Under the pieces are notes generated by a model that was given only the letters and a program-made list of their open reading frames with translations, ran no database searches and was not told the origin of the DNA. 64,000 bases of DNA from Arcuatula senhousia (lineage: Eukaryota; Mollusca; Bivalvia; Mytilida; Mytilidae), in NCBI GenBank assembly GCA_963971305.1, contig OZ020307.1:11855501-11919500 (forward strand), written 5' to 3'. Shown in pieces: positions 1 to 11,761 of the stretch (position 1 is its first letter; each line of letters starts with the position of its first letter). Made by a program: the position numbers and the translations under genes.

Positions 1-72
1 AAGAAACAATTCAGATGCATGTAAAAATGATATTATTAGACACAATAATAACAACATTTATTTGTCTTTCAG

Positions 73-149
73 GGAACATGTCTAACTGGGATTCAAGGAT
101 GTCTAATAATATAACACCATGTCTGATTCTGAAAAATCTCACACCTCAG
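73..149 (+). CDS. TNRC6: TNRC6/GW182 penultimate coding exon (internal exon)
   Basis: A 77-bp exon follows a tttgtctttcag acceptor and is closed by a CAG|gtaatt donor. The first two bases complete a split codon. The frame then runs into LILKNLTPQ, the start of the RRM-like fold in animal TNRC6/GW182 proteins, and it joins in phase 0 to the exon at 523. Only the 3' end of the gene lies in the window; the Argonaute-binding GW repeats would be upstream. Confidence 0.85.
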
Positions 150-522
150 GTAATTAGAAATAAATGATTAAATGAAATATCGTGTGGATATTCATCATGA
201 CCAATATTCATGATCCAAATACTGAACACCTGTTGCAGTTATAATTAAAAAAAAAAACTCCAACTTATCATTCATGAATAAGGGATTACATATTGTATGA
301 TATAAGATGAAAGCTTTCAATGAGAAAATAGTGCATTCATGAATTATTCATAGATTGATAATAAAGCTATTTAAAGGATGCTATTTCTTATACAGAAAAA
401 TAATTTTATGTGAAATAAAAGTACATAAATGTAGTTTAGATCCGTAGAGCAGTTACGTACTCCATCTAACAAGCATACATTTACAGAAAAAAAAATTTGG
501 ACATTTTTTCATTGTATTGCAG

Positions 523-966
523 ATTGATGGATCAACCTTGAGGACCCTCTGTATGCAACATGGTCCACTAGTTTGGTTCTATCTGAGTCTCAATAATGGC
601 CAGGCCTTAGTCAGATATCACTCCAAAGAGGAAGCTTTCAAAGCTCAAAAGGCACTCAACACCTGTGTCCTGGGAAATACAACCATAGTTGCTGAGTTTG
701 TGTCCGACAACGAAGCAGCCAGATTTGCTATGACAGCCCAGTCATCTAGTCAGTGGCAGTCACAACCAAATAATTCTGTGTACCGCCAAAACAACATGGG
801 TGTCTGCAATGATTCCTGGAACCAACCAGCTCAGGCTAACCATATGGCCAATAATTACTCTACGGGGGGAATGTGGGGAAACAGTGGTAGTAGTGGTCTC
901 TGGGGGGGTGGGGATGACCACAATGCCAACTCTCTGCTCGGCAATATAATGGGCGAGTCTATGTGA
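523..966 (+). CDS. TNRC6: TNRC6/GW182 last coding exon: RRM and C-terminal silencing region
   Basis: GW182/TNRC6 proteins are cytoplasmic scaffolds that link miRNA-loaded Argonaute to the CCR4-NOT and PAN2-PAN3 deadenylases. The exon starts after an attgtattgcag acceptor and reads [15 protein letters not shown], then [16 protein letters not shown] and [12 protein letters not shown]. This matches the RRM of vertebrate TNRC6 paralogues almost word for word. After the RRM come low-complexity Asn/Ser/Gly sequence and two tryptophan motifs (GMWGNSG, GLWGGG), the kind that bind CCR4-NOT. The protein ends in GESM, as in human TNRC6, at a TGA (964-966). An ATG-only prediction would misplace the start: the exon is entered by splicing from 149. 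Which TNRC6 paralogue this is cannot be decided here; invertebrates usually have one. Confidence 0.93.
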   Translation: MDGSTLRTLCMQHGPLVWFYLSLNNGQALVRYHSKEEAFKAQKALNTCVLGNTTIVAEFVSDNEAARFAMTAQSSSQWQSQPNNSVYRQNNMGVCNDSWNQPAQANHMANNYSTGGMWGNSGSSGLWGGGDDHNANSLLGNIMGESM

Positions 967-1900
967 CTTTCTCGTGATCTCCATTTGAAAGCGGGTTACT
1001 TGTGGGGCGGATACAGTATTCCATTTGTTAACCAATGTGTTCTGAGTTGTTAGGTCAGAGATACAGACCAGCCCCCAACGATGCAAATACTTTGGTGCTC
1101 AATGCTTCCAAGAAGCATAGCACATTTAATTATTTTTTTGTCGTTACTTCTAATGAAGTATGTTTAGTCTTTCATTATTCCTTGTTCTTGTCAGGTGGGC
1201 TTGGTCTTGATAACCTCCACCTAACAACTCTTAATTTATTGAAGGGTGTATCAGTGTGAACACAACCTCATTGTTTTATTATTTATGTCAACTTCTCAAA
1301 TGCCATGTGTAATATTAAAAAAATGTAAAATATAAAAAAAAATGTCAAAAAAATTATAAAAATTGAAAATAGATATATAAGTATATTGATGTTTATTTTT
1401 AAGATGTGTAAACAAACTACTGTGATATTGTCCACCATTCATGTTTTTAGTGGGTGACTGTGATTCCACTTGTAGTGCTAGACACCCACCCCAAACGACA
1501 CTGTGCCTACCTCAGTTTACGAGGATCAGTCTCGCTAACTGCTGTCAGGTCGTTTTTTTTTCATATCTCGAGCATAATTGTTGAGGCATTATATCAAAAT
1601 GTAGAATCTGGAGCTTCTGCCAGAAAAAAAAATGTCGCAGCATTTTAAACAATATTTTGTACATTGTGATACAGATCTTATAATGGCAAAGTCGTTGTGT
1701 TATAGCGTATTGTGATTGTACCTCAATCGGTACAGTGATAGAAGATTTAACCATGTAAACACTTTGTAATTCCATTTATATTTTCCAGCTTTTAATTGAC
1801 CAATTATCATGTTGAAGATTGCCAAAGTGTAGTAGTGAAAGTATAAAGGATCGGCAGCTTTTATCTTTGAAGTGATCCATTTATTATTTTGTTTTTGTTA
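967..1900 (+). other. TNRC6 3' UTR, proximal part
   Basis: No coding signal after the stop. The stretch is A/T-rich with poly(A) and poly(T) runs. An ATTAAA hexamer lies at 1314-1319. I see no AATAAA before the repeat at 1901, so the transcript probably continues to at least 3744. Confidence 0.6.
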
Positions 1901-1945
1901 TACGACCGCAAAATTTTTGCGATCGTATAATGTTATGGCGATGTC

Positions 1946-1977
<32 letters not shown>

Positions 1978-3142
1978 CGTCGTCTGTGGACACTTTGGTT
2001 TCCGTGCGATAACTTGAGTAAATGTTGACTGAATGTTATGAAATTTTGATATGATGTTTGTTACCACTTAAGGAAGGTTGGTATTGTATTTGGGGGTTGT
2101 GGCCCCTTTCATTTTAGAAAAAAGGGCCAAAAAGGGCTAAAACGGGTGTATTGACAAAACTGTTGTAAAATGTTTATTATTCATTCGATTTTGAAAATTC
2201 TTTTTTTATTGGATTCATCATTAAATTCTGTCAACAAAATGTGTCAATGGTTTTGATATATATTGCACTGTTACATTGATACTGGGGGTCAAAAAGGGGC
2301 CACACCCAAAAAAATGACTTTTTTATTTGTGGTCCGATTTTCAAAATCTTTTTTTCATTAGAATCCTTGTGAAAATCCCTGCCTGCGTTTTTCAATCAGA
2401 TTTGCAATATCTCTTACCGTTTTTGAGAAATTAGGGGTCAAAGGGGCCAAAAACGCCATTTTTAAAAGTTTGTCAATGCAAATAGTTTTATACCAAAAAT
2501 TAAGTTGTAGTATGCCTGCCAATTGTTATGAAGTTTAATATGATGATTATATCCACTAAAGGAATCTTGGTTTTGTATTTGGGGTTTGTGACCCCTACTG
2601 TTTTAGAAAAAAGGGCCAAAAAGGGCTAAAACGGGTGTATTGACAAAACTGTTGTAGAATGTTTATTATTCATTAGATTTTGAAAATTCTTTCTTTGTTG
2701 AATTCGTCATTAAATTCTGTCAATAAAATGTGTCAATGATTTTGATAATTAACCATTACATTGTTACAGGGGGCTAAAGACAGGCCACGCCCATAAAATC
2801 AACTTTTTTATTTGTGGTCCGATTTTCAAAATCTTTTTTTCATCGGATTCCATGTACACAATTTCCTATTATTTTTTTAATAGATTAGCAGTTTATCTTT
2901 TACCATTTTTGAGGAATTAGGGGTCAAAGGGCCAAAATTGTAAATTAATACATGTATAGAAATAAGGCTTTTTGTATAAGATGTTGATGTAAATATATTT
3001 GTCAAACATGCATTTCTTAGTCCACCACAGGATGCATGTGTCAAAAAGCTTTGTAAGTCCACCATGGGCTTCATGTGACCAAAGCAAATGGACTATCCAT
3101 ATTGGGCCTCCAACGTACAGGGTTCAACTTGTTGCGGTCGTA
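1901..3142. mobile_element. Non-autonomous element with short terminal inverted repeats (in TNRC6 3' UTR)
   Basis: TACGACCGCA at 1901-1910 is repeated in inverse orientation as TGCGGTCGTA at 3133-3142. Just inside the left end is a GTCGTC/GTTGTC microsatellite (about 1940-1985). The body holds two copies, offset by 489 bp, of a segment containing AAAAGGGCCAAAAAGGGCTAA (near 2120 and 2610). No ORF. I regard it as a bivalve-type interspersed repeat. If the 3744 poly(A) site is used, it is transcribed as part of the TNRC6 3' UTR. Confidence 0.55.
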
Positions 3143-5130
3143 TCATGCTGCGCTCGGCGTAGCTTTTTATTTTGACATGACATACATATTGTGCTCGTAG
3201 CATGCTTTTTATTTTGAAATTGTATTAAGATAAAAGTGATCATCCCAAATGAGTATTTGTAGTTGTGCTAGACATTTTTCTGACATAAAGCATTCCATGA
3301 CCACTGTGTTCATCATATCACACCTGCAGCTAGAAGTCATCATAGTTAACAGTCATTCTATTTGTGTTCACTCTTTGATTTTGTCTGATCTGTGGTAAAG
3401 GTTAATCATTGATGAATCTAAAACATACTCAAGTTACTGTAATATTTTTAACGAATCCATGATCAAGTGCTTTTAATTTAACCACAATTTGATGCCTGCC
3501 TATGTTGTATTTTCATTTGTGTACCAACAATTTTCTATTTAAATGTTATATGTCCTAATAGATCAAATTTGATTATAGGGCTTCAGAGAGAATGATGTTC
3601 TTTGGTCTGCCAACTTCAGAAAAAAGCTATTGATGGCCATTTTGTACTATTTAAACTGACTTTTTATAATTGTTCAGATTGGACTTTTATTTATGTATTA
3701 TCAAGATTGTATCTTAATTTAATTGTTATGTTTTATGTTGTGGAATAAAGTCTCTTTGGACCCTGAAGTTAGCAGGCAGGAACAATATTTATTTTATTTT
3801 GAGGGTGCTAATCTTAACTTAATGCTAAAAACGTATTTGGGTTAGCGTATTTTAAATCAATGATTGATACTGAGATCGATAAACAGGTTGTATTTTGTAT
3901 GGCAGGTAGTTTTCTTTGATATTGTGATCTGTTATAATATTCTCAAGTGCTCAAATGAATGCAATTAGAGAACTCGTGTGTATGATTTGCATATTTATTT
4001 TCTAATATATTATATTATATATATATTTGACTTTATCTATGTTCTTTGTAAATGTCATTTGAATTGTTTTATTGATGAATCATGAAAATTACTTGCCATA
4101 TTTACAAAGAGATTCAGGTGATTTCCATTAAGCTTGTTCAAGATTTTAATGACTGACGACCATTAACTGGTGGTAGGGCGTGCTACATTAATGGCTGCTG
4201 ACACAAACTATGTTGTTTTATTTCTGATTGCAGGTGTGTTCAAACCAAATACTGAAATCCTTTGTGTTTTATCTGTGCAGTTTTAATGTAAATACTACTT
4301 AAAATAATTTTATTGACCAAATAAGACTGGAGATGTCAGAAGGGACAAATTCTCTGTATGGTTTAGCTTGATTAGTCCAAGAGATTTTATGTATAATGAT
4401 TGTGACATTCTCCAAATTTTATTTCTAATATTCAGTTGTTGTGTATCAAATAAAGGTTAATGGATAAAAAACTATTGTCAGCTTTTTCAAATAAATTGTA
4501 TATTGGCAGACCTGTCTCTTCTTGCTTTAAAATTGTACTTTTTATAAATAATGTGATAGAAAGACATTCAATAAAAATCATGTAGTGTTTGTAGTTTCAA
4601 GATTTTGGAGACCAAAAAATAAGAACCCTTTGTTAAGATACTACATGCCCTTCATGGCCAGTACTACTTATAATAGTGTCTTGAAATTTGGTATGCAGCA
4701 TCAGCATGAAGTCCCATAAATTACTGTTTGTCACTGATTGCTAGTAAAGAACAAAACTGACAAAGCAGGTCAAAAAACAGAGCTGAGTTATTCTATCGGT
4801 GTTTCTATCTGCACCACTACTTGTAACTTACCAAACTTTTACATTTTCACTATGATGTCTGGCACATGCAGAACATGTATTTTAGATAAAGTTTGACAAT
4901 CAACAAACTCGTATGGAGATGCTTTCCTCTAAAGAATTATCTGTCTTGTTACTATAATTTCCTGACCATGAATCATCAATAATAATGAGACACACAAAAC
5001 TGAGGTCCATGGCAACAATTTTGAAATTAAACTGAGGTGTGTTTAATTATATCAGAATTACACTTGTGATAGATAGCATAGTTTATAATATGGATGCCAA
5101 ATACAAAACTTCTTGACTAGTATATGACAA
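3143..5130. other. TNRC6 distal 3' UTR and downstream spacer
   Basis: No ORF of note and no recognised repeat. Canonical AATAAA hexamers occur at 3744-3749, 4449-4454 and 4570-4575, each followed within about 40 bp by T- or GT-rich sequence. These are candidate ends of the TNRC6 transcript. Confidence 0.45.
3744..3749 (+). promoter_or_regulatory. Candidate TNRC6 poly(A) signal
   Basis: First AATAAA downstream of the TNRC6 stop codon; implies a 3' UTR of about 2.8 kb, in keeping with the long 3' UTRs of this gene family. Alternatives at 4449 and 4570. Confidence 0.4.
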
Positions 5131-5262
5131 AGAGTATCCAATAGAAGATTATGAGATTTAAAAAAGTGTATACCACACAACCTACAATATAAACCACAAT
5201 TTAAAAAGTCCACAATGAAAAACAGGCAGCAGCCTTTTTTGCTGCTTGGCCCTGGATCAAAA
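5131..5262 (+). repeat. Interspersed repeat family R1, copy 1
   Basis: Shares an ordered series of words (AGATTATGAGAT, GTGTAYRCSACACARCC, AAACCACAAT, CAGCCTT) with 10186-10318 and, inverted, with 40355-40500. It is the most diverged of the three copies. Confidence 0.45.
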
Positions 5263-5885
5263 ATAAACTACACATGATTCAAGCCCAATCCTAAAGTGAA
5301 ATGAAAGACCCTCTACTTCACAAAAAAAAGAGAAAACAATTAACAAAAAATCTACGAATTACAAACATACAAGATATTTTATTGAGCATATAATCATTTT
5401 GAAAGAAATACATAAGCTTTGATAAAGATTCCTGGCTCAGGACAGGCACATTTAAAATGTGGCGGGGTTAAACTAGTTTTTTTGGCGCCAGCCTCCCCCT
5501 ATTGATAATCAATAACAAAGCACAAACTAACACACAGTAACTAACATCAATAAAACCCAACCTTAAAACAGTGATGGGGGGGAATACAGCAGAAGAGTGT
5601 TGCAATAAACCCAGTACAAAAATGTATATTGTTCAGTGGTTGGACCAAAAGTTGCAGACTGCTGAGCCAAAAAATAAATTGTGAGGAAATGCAAAGAAAT
5701 GTGTCAAATGTGTACTGTAGTTTCAATGAATTTTACCTCAATTTAAAGCAGGTGAAGCCAAAGGCAAATAATTAATATACTCCTGAAAACACAATGTATA
5801 TAAATGGTTTTGTTATACATCTTTCCCCAAATTTAGTGGATGTTTTTTTTAGCTCGCCTGCCCTGAAGGTGTCATCGTTAAGCGT
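5263..5885. other. Non-coding spacer
   Basis: No supported gene. The only oddity is AGCTCGCCTGCCCTGAAGG at about 5851, which looks like a fragment of a family A/B element end. Confidence 0.4.
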
Positions 5886-7025
5886 AACTTTTTTTAAACA
5901 AGAATATGTCCAAAAGACATAATGCCCCATCTCGCAACATTTATTTTTTTTTTCTACAATCACTAAAGCATCAACATGGTTGCTATTCAAGCACTTGTCA
6001 GTCAAAAGGAATGGACTTTAACTTAACCATTCTTCTATAAGTGGTCATTCATGCGGAAATATAGGTCACTGCCAGCATCCGAAGCATGCATTGTGCTAAG
6101 CATCACTAGGTGCACCTACAATACCAATATAGTTGATGTGGCACATGTCAGTAAAAAAGGAATGGTCTTTATCCATTCTTCTTTAATTGGTCATTCATGC
6201 GGAAAATATAGGTCATAGCCAGCATCTGAAGCATGCATTGTGCTTAGCATCACTAGGTGCATCTATCATAACAATAGAGTAGATGTGGCACATGTCAGTA
6301 AGTGGGAATGGACTTAAACCAGTCTTCTTTAAGAGCCCATCCATGCGGAAAATATAGGTCACATCCAGCATCCGAAGCATGCATTGTGCTTAGCATCACT
6401 AGGTGCACCTACCATTACTATTTGGTTTGTATGGCACTTGTCAGTAAGGAGGAATGGACTTGAACCATTCTTCTTTAAGTGGTCATTCATGCGGAAAATA
6501 TAGGTCACATCCAGCATCCAAAGCATGCATTGTGCTAAGCATCACTCGGTGCACCTACCATACCAATTTGGTTACTATGGCATTTGTCAGTAAGAAGGAA
6601 TGGACTTTAACCATTCTTCTATAAGTGGTCATTTATGCGGAAAATATAGGTCACTGCCAGCATCCGAAGCATGCATTGTGCTTAGCATCACTAGGTGCGC
6701 ATACCATACCAATATGGTTGATGTAGCACTTGTCAGTTAGAGGGAATAGACTTTAACCATTTTTTTGTACATGATCATTCATGCAGAAAATATAGGTCAC
6801 ATCCAGCATCCGAAGCATGCAATGTTCTTATCATCACTAGATGCACCTACCATACCAATATGATTGATGTGGCATTTGTCAGTAAGTGCAAATTTGGAAA
6901 TATGGGATTTGGGACGGACATCCGAACGGACGGACGAACGGACGGATGGACGAACGGACGGACAAACGGACGGACGAACAGACCCGAACACTATATGCCC
7001 CTCTACTTTCGTAGATGGGGCATAA
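5886..7025 (+). mobile_element. Pearl-like (Helitron-related) non-autonomous element
   Basis: Layout from left to right: a short 5' segment containing ATAATGCCCCATCT; six tandem copies of a 146-bp core; a (GACG/GAAC)n microsatellite at about 6914-6985; and a 3' hairpin (ATGCCCCTCTAC, TTTC loop, GTAGATGGGGCAT; 6994-7022) followed by AAAAA. Oyster pearl elements (CvA, CvG) and mussel relatives are described with this plan: core repeats, an ACGG microsatellite and a conserved 3' end. The left boundary is approximate. It lies within family B sequence, which resumes at 7026. Confidence 0.65.
5966..6884 (+). repeat. Tandem array, 6 copies of exactly 146 bp
   Basis: The word GCGGAAAATATAGGTCA (allowing mismatches) recurs at 6053, 6199, 6345, 6491, 6637 and 6783, always 146 bp apart. 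Each unit also has CATCACTAGGTGCACCTACC and a CACTTGTCAGTAAG segment. Point differences separate the copies, but I see no change in length. Confidence 0.85.
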
Positions 7026-8572
7026 AAATCTTCTCTGAAACCACTGAAGGGATTTCTTTAAAACTTTGTACACTTGATCTACAGGATGTCCTCTACCAAG
7101 CTTGTGAAATTTGTGCACGCTGACAAACAAACATGGACGCCGTTGCTAAAAATAGAACAGGGGGTCAGACCGTTTTTGTCTCGCCTGCGACTTTAGTCGC
7201 TGAAGGCGAGACAAAGATATTGCTTTCCGGCGACGGCGGCGGCATAAACTTTTTCAAAGACTTGTGGAAAATGAATCATACGAAAAGTATAATCGCTACG
7301 CATCTGATATTTAGAATGCAGACAGATAGGGTTATGGTGTATGCAACTGGTCCCATGCCGTTTGACCCTGATCCCATTTTTATGGTTCAGCGACTCTGTG
7401 AACTTAGATGTTTTTTGGCCGAAAAAACCTTTGTAAGACTTATGTGGAAAATGAATTAATTGAAAAGTATAACAGGTAGACATCTGATATCTACAACACA
7501 GACACTTTTGGTTATGGTCTATGCAACCATGCTGTTTGACCCTGACTCCATTTTATGGTTCAGCGACTCTGTGAACTTGGATGATTTTTGGAGCCAAAAA
7601 ACTGCTTTGTAAGACTTTTGTGGAAAATGAATTTAGTGAAAAGTATAATAGCTAGGCATCTAATATCTGGTTTACAGACACTTTTATATTTCGGTTATTG
7701 TCTATGCAACTGGTGCCATGTCATTTGACCCTGACCTAATTTTCATGGTTCAGTGACTCTGTGGACTTAGATGATTTTTGGGACAATTAACACTTTTGTG
7801 GTGAATAAATTAAGTTAAAAGTATAATTGCTAGGCATCTGATATGTGGTATACAGACACTTGGGATTTTGGTCCATGTTGTGTGACCCTGACCACATTTG
7901 CACAGTTCAGTGATTTTGTGAACATAGATGATTTTTTGGTGGAAAATGAGTTAAGTGAAACGTATAATAATATAGTTAAGCATCTGATATTTGGTATACA
8001 TACCCTTTGGATTATTGTATACACAATTGATATCACAATGCAATGTGACCTTGCCCCAACTTTCATGGTTAATGACTTTGTGAATGTCTTTTTTTCATTG
8101 TTTCTCAGTAACTTTGGTATCTACAACACTTCAGACATTCCTTGAGTCTTTGTGATGGTTTAATGGAATTCTGTCATCTGTCACATGACCTTGACCTTAA
8201 CTTTTCTGAAGGTCTAGCTCGGCCTTCAATGAGTTCTGTGATGGTGCCGACAGGCGAGACATACTTGAATGTCAACTATTGTTAGCTTACAGCTAAAAAA
8301 GTATAAGAGATATAGAAGCAACACTACTTCTTCAGAATCAAAAGCTCTACAATACTCTTCATTAAGTTAAAGTTGTGTTACTTCCCCATTAATCGTCAAA
8401 ATTGACAATTTTCACAGTTTTTGAACTTTATCTTGAAAACTAAGAGCTAAAGGAAAAGTTAGCACTGGAGAATCATTATGCTCATTGAGATCTACAAAAA
8501 TGATTCCAGGGTCAAAATTGTCAGATAGCCCCTCATAGGAGTAATGGTCATTTAAAGGTGCAAATGGTTTTT
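7026..8572 (+). mobile_element. Family B element, interrupted copy (B1)
   Basis: AAAATCTTCTCTGAAACCACTGAAGGGA and CGCCGTTGCTAAAAATAGAACAGG match the start of family B at 8620-8780. The copy is cut at about 7170 by family A element A1 and resumes at about 8284 with AGCTAAAAAAGTATAAGAGATA, matching 8821 onwards. It ends where the next family B hairpin begins. No coding capacity. Confidence 0.5.
7171..8283 (-). mobile_element. Family A element A1 (terminal hairpin, about 178-bp internal repeats)
   Basis: At the low-coordinate end is a hairpin (GTCTCGCCTGCGAC, then GTCGCTGAAGGCGAGAC; 7178-7213) followed by CGGCGACGGCGGCGG. The body is a series of diverged units of about 175-180 bp, each with GTGGAAAATGAAT, AGCATCTGATAT, GGTTATGGTCTATGCAACT and a GTGACCTTGACC-type segment. 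The far end reads GGCGAGACATACTTGAATGTCAACT. Read with the hairpin at the 3' end, the element is on the - strand. Short ORFs here are repeat shadows. Confidence 0.6.
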
Positions 8573-9775
8573 AGCTCACCTGACCCTAAGGGTCATGTGA
8601 GCTATTGTCATGGTCTGTCGTTCGTCCGTTAACTTTTCTTCAAAGATCTTCTTCTCTTAAACCACTGAAGGGATCGCTTTGAAACTTTGTACACTTGATC
8701 TTTAGGATGTCCTCTACCAAGTTTTTGAAATTTATGCATGCCGACCAACCAACATGGTCGCCGTCGCTAAGAATAGAACAGAGGGATCAGACCATAGTTT
8801 TTAGCTTAAAGCTCATGATCAAAAAGTATAAGAGATAGAGAAAATCTGAGCAACCTACCTTCTTCAGCATCAAAAGCTCTACAAAACTCTCCATAGAGCC
8901 AAAGTTGTTGGACGACTCCTTTTAGGAGTTATTTCCCCTTAATTGTCAAAATTGACCATTTTCACAGTTTTTGGACTTTATCTTGAAAAACCGTAAGTGC
9001 TAGAGGAAAAGTTAGCATTGCAAAATTGTTTAGCTTATTGAGAGCTACAAAACTGATTTCGGGGTCAAAATTGTCAGATCAACCGTTTAAGACGTTATGT
9101 AATCCTCCTTTAACTGTTTTTTTCTATCAATTTAAATCTTCTCTGAAACAACTGAAGGGATTGCTTTCAAACTTTGTACCCTGGATCTTAAGTGTCCTAT
9201 ACCAAGTTTGTGAAATTTATGCATGCTGACCAACCAAGATGGCTGCTGTTGCTAAAAATAGAATAGGGGTCAAACCATAGTTTTTGACTTAAAGCTTGAA
9301 AAGTATAAGAGATAGAGAAAATTCGAAGCAACCTTCCCTCTTCAGCATCAACAGCTCTTTAACGCTCTACATTGAATAGTCGAAGTTGTGGGACGACTCC
9401 TTACTGGAGTTATTTCCCCTTTATCGTCAAAATTTACAATTTTACAGTTTTTGGACTTCATCTTAAAAACCATAAGAAATGATGGAAGTTAACATTGCAA
9501 AAATGTCCAGCTCATTGGGATCTACAAAAATGATTTCAGGGTCAAAATTGTCAGATCAACCTTTTGAGAGTGCCCCCCCCCCTTTAACTGTTTTCAATCA
9601 ATATTAACTTGCAAATGGAAAGCTGTATAACTTTGGATTCTTGATCTTATGAGTGTTTTCTATCCTAACTAGTTTCTATAATGTTATCAAGTACATGTAG
9701 ACCATGTTGCACACTAGGTAAGAGGCTTTAGCATAAGAGATCAGGTGAGCGATTCAGGCTCCTGGGGGCCTCTAG
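8573..9775 (-). mobile_element. Family B element B2
   Basis: Starts with the hairpin AGCTCACCTGACCC, TAA, GGGTCATGTGAGCT (8573-8603) preceded by TTTTT. A GTCGTTCGTCCGTTAAC stretch follows, then several blocks ending in GTTATTTCCCCTTAATTGTCAA. It ends at the second signature AGGTGAGCGATTCAGGCTCCTGGGGGCCTCTAG (two parts, 9742-9775). The same two end signatures bound B4 to B7 elsewhere in the window. No ORF; non-autonomous. Confidence 0.6.
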
Positions 9776-10135
9776 TTTTTGTACTTGACATAAAGAATGA
9801 AAGCTGTTACAGATAGAGAAAAATGCTGCTTGCTTAAATCTTCAGTTCTATTATAGCTCATTAAAATATCCATTAGGCTTAAGCTGTCAGATGACCCCCT
9901 ATAAAAGTTATGGCCCCCTAATTGTCAAGTTTAGTGTTATTGCCTTGCAGATTAAAACTATTCAAGATATAAAAAAATATGTTTGCTTGAATGTGCTCTA
10001 CAAAAGCCTTTATATAAGATGGAAATTGTATGATAATCCTTTATTGGGAATTTTTCAACTCGGATACCCAAAATTATTTTCATTCCATCAGTCATTGAAG
10101 GCAGGGAAGCATTCGGGGCTCCTGGGAGCCTAAAG
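9776..10135 (-). repeat. Family B fragment
   Basis: Continues with blocks like the distal half of family B (GAATGAAAGCTGTTACAGATAGAG, CCCCTATAAAAGTTATGGCCC) and ends in a second GGGGCTCCTGGGAGCCTAAAG signature at about 10114-10134. Confidence 0.45.
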
Positions 10136-10185
10136 TTTCACGAACCCTGGTGCCATAGACGCGCGATGTTTAGGCAGTTGGTAAT

Positions 10186-10318
10186 AAATAGAAAATTATG
10201 AGATGTGGAATAAGTGTACGCGACACAGCCCACAATCAAGCGGCAATTCAGATAAACCACAATAGACAACCGCTATCAGCCTTCAACGAGGCCAGTAGGC
10301 GCTGCTCGCGGTTAATTA
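10186..10318 (+). repeat. Interspersed repeat family R1, copy 2
   Basis: AAAATTATGAGATGTGGAA, GTGTACGCGACACAGCCCACAA and CAACGAGGCCAGTAGGCGCTGCTCGC match the inverse of 40355-40500 closely. No ORF. Confidence 0.55.
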
Positions 10319-10439
10319 ATTGTTTGTATTGCATTTATATTGTATTGTAGTTTGTTTAATTGTGCTCCTGTTACGCAGGTTCTGCGACCGAGCGTTTTTC
10401 TAAATAAAATATTCTGTATTCTGTATTCGGTTCTGCAAT

Positions 10440-11500
10440 TGGCCCATGGTCTTAATAAAATGCATATTCAAATTCAGTCCTGAAAAAAGTCACCTTGATA
10501 TACAGTTTCAACATTAATGACTTGGTTTAAGTTTTGATTAAGGTTTATATCTCGGCAACTGCAAGGCATATTGGATCAGTGGGTGCATCTGGGATAGTAA
10601 TTGGCCTCCCTACCTAAATTAAGTTATCTTGACCTTCCTTTTCCACATGAATGACTCGGGTTAAAGTTTTACTTAAGGTCCATATCTCAGCAAATGCAAG
10701 TGATACAGAGATGTGGTAACATCTTTAAAGTAACCAGCTTCAGTACAGTCCAAAATTAGGTCACTTTCGCTTAAATTTTCTGCATGAATGACTACAGTTA
10801 AAGTTTTGGTTAAGGTTCATATCTCTACAATTTCAAGAAATTGAAAGATGATATTGGGTCAGTGAGTACATCCTGGATAGTAACCAGCATCCGTACCAAA
10901 ATAATATCACCTTCACCTACAATTTTCAGATATTTTGGGCTCAAGTTTTAGTTTAGGTCCAAATCTCAGCAACTGCAATTAAGTGATAGAGAGATGACAT
11001 TGGGTACATCTTGGATAGTAACCAGCATCCGTACCAAAGTTAAGTGACCTTGACCTACATTTTCTGCATTGAATGAAGCATGTTAAAAGTTTGGTTTTTG
11101 GTCCATATCTCAGCAACTGAAAAAGGAAGAGAATGATATTTGGTCAGTGAGTACATCTTGGATAGTAACCACCATCTGTACCAAATAAGATTACCTTGAC
11201 CTTCTTTTTTTGCATGAATGACTCGGGGTAAAGTTATAGTAAAGGTCCATAATTCAGCAACTACCAGTGATGATATTGGGTCAGTAGGTGTACCTTAAAT
11301 AGTTATCAGCATCCGTACCAAAATAAGATATCACTTTGGCCTTCATTTTTTAGATAAATGACTCAGAGGTTTAAGTTTAAGGTTCATATCTACAAGTAGT
11401 AGAGGGAATATATTGGATAAATGAGTATATCTTGGATAGAAATCACGGTATTTACATCTGTTCCAGGTTTAGGTCACATTGACTTGCATTTTAATATAAT
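10440..11500 (+). repeat. Family C tandem array (about 144-bp units)
   Basis: About seven diverged units mark themselves by GGTTAAAGTTTTGGTTAAGGTCCATATCTC (given in two parts) near 10524, 10669, 10796, 10939, 11082, 11227 and 11370. Most spacings are 143-145 bp. Units carry CTTGGATAGTAACCAGCATC and a CACCTTGACCTAC segment. The array resumes at 13685-13905 after two insertions. Confidence 0.6.
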
Positions 11501-11761
11501 GGGCGACTGGGATTAGCTGCCGTGTGCAACTGCTCCATTTCTTAATTAGGAGTTGTGACCTTTCGAACTAATAATTACCATAAAGTTCTCCTCATTTTTC
11601 AGCTCAATTCCACAAACTTCTCTTACAAAACTAAAATTTGGTATGTAGCAAGTACACCAAAGTTATCTTTTGCAGGAAATAGTGATTCTCGAAATTTTGT
11701 GAGAGTTGTGATCCTTTGAACTTGGGAAGTTCTATAGAAAATTCTCATAGATCATTATTTC
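11501..11761. other. Spacer between family C and the inverted repeat
   Basis: Contains TTGTGACCTTTCGAACT (11543) and a weaker echo, TTGTGATCCTTTGAACTT, about 160 bp on. No gene seen. Confidence 0.3.

Noticed and set aside
6797..7130. Arg/Asp- and Ser/Val-rich ORFs over the GACG repeat
   Set aside because: Microsatellite translation on both strands.
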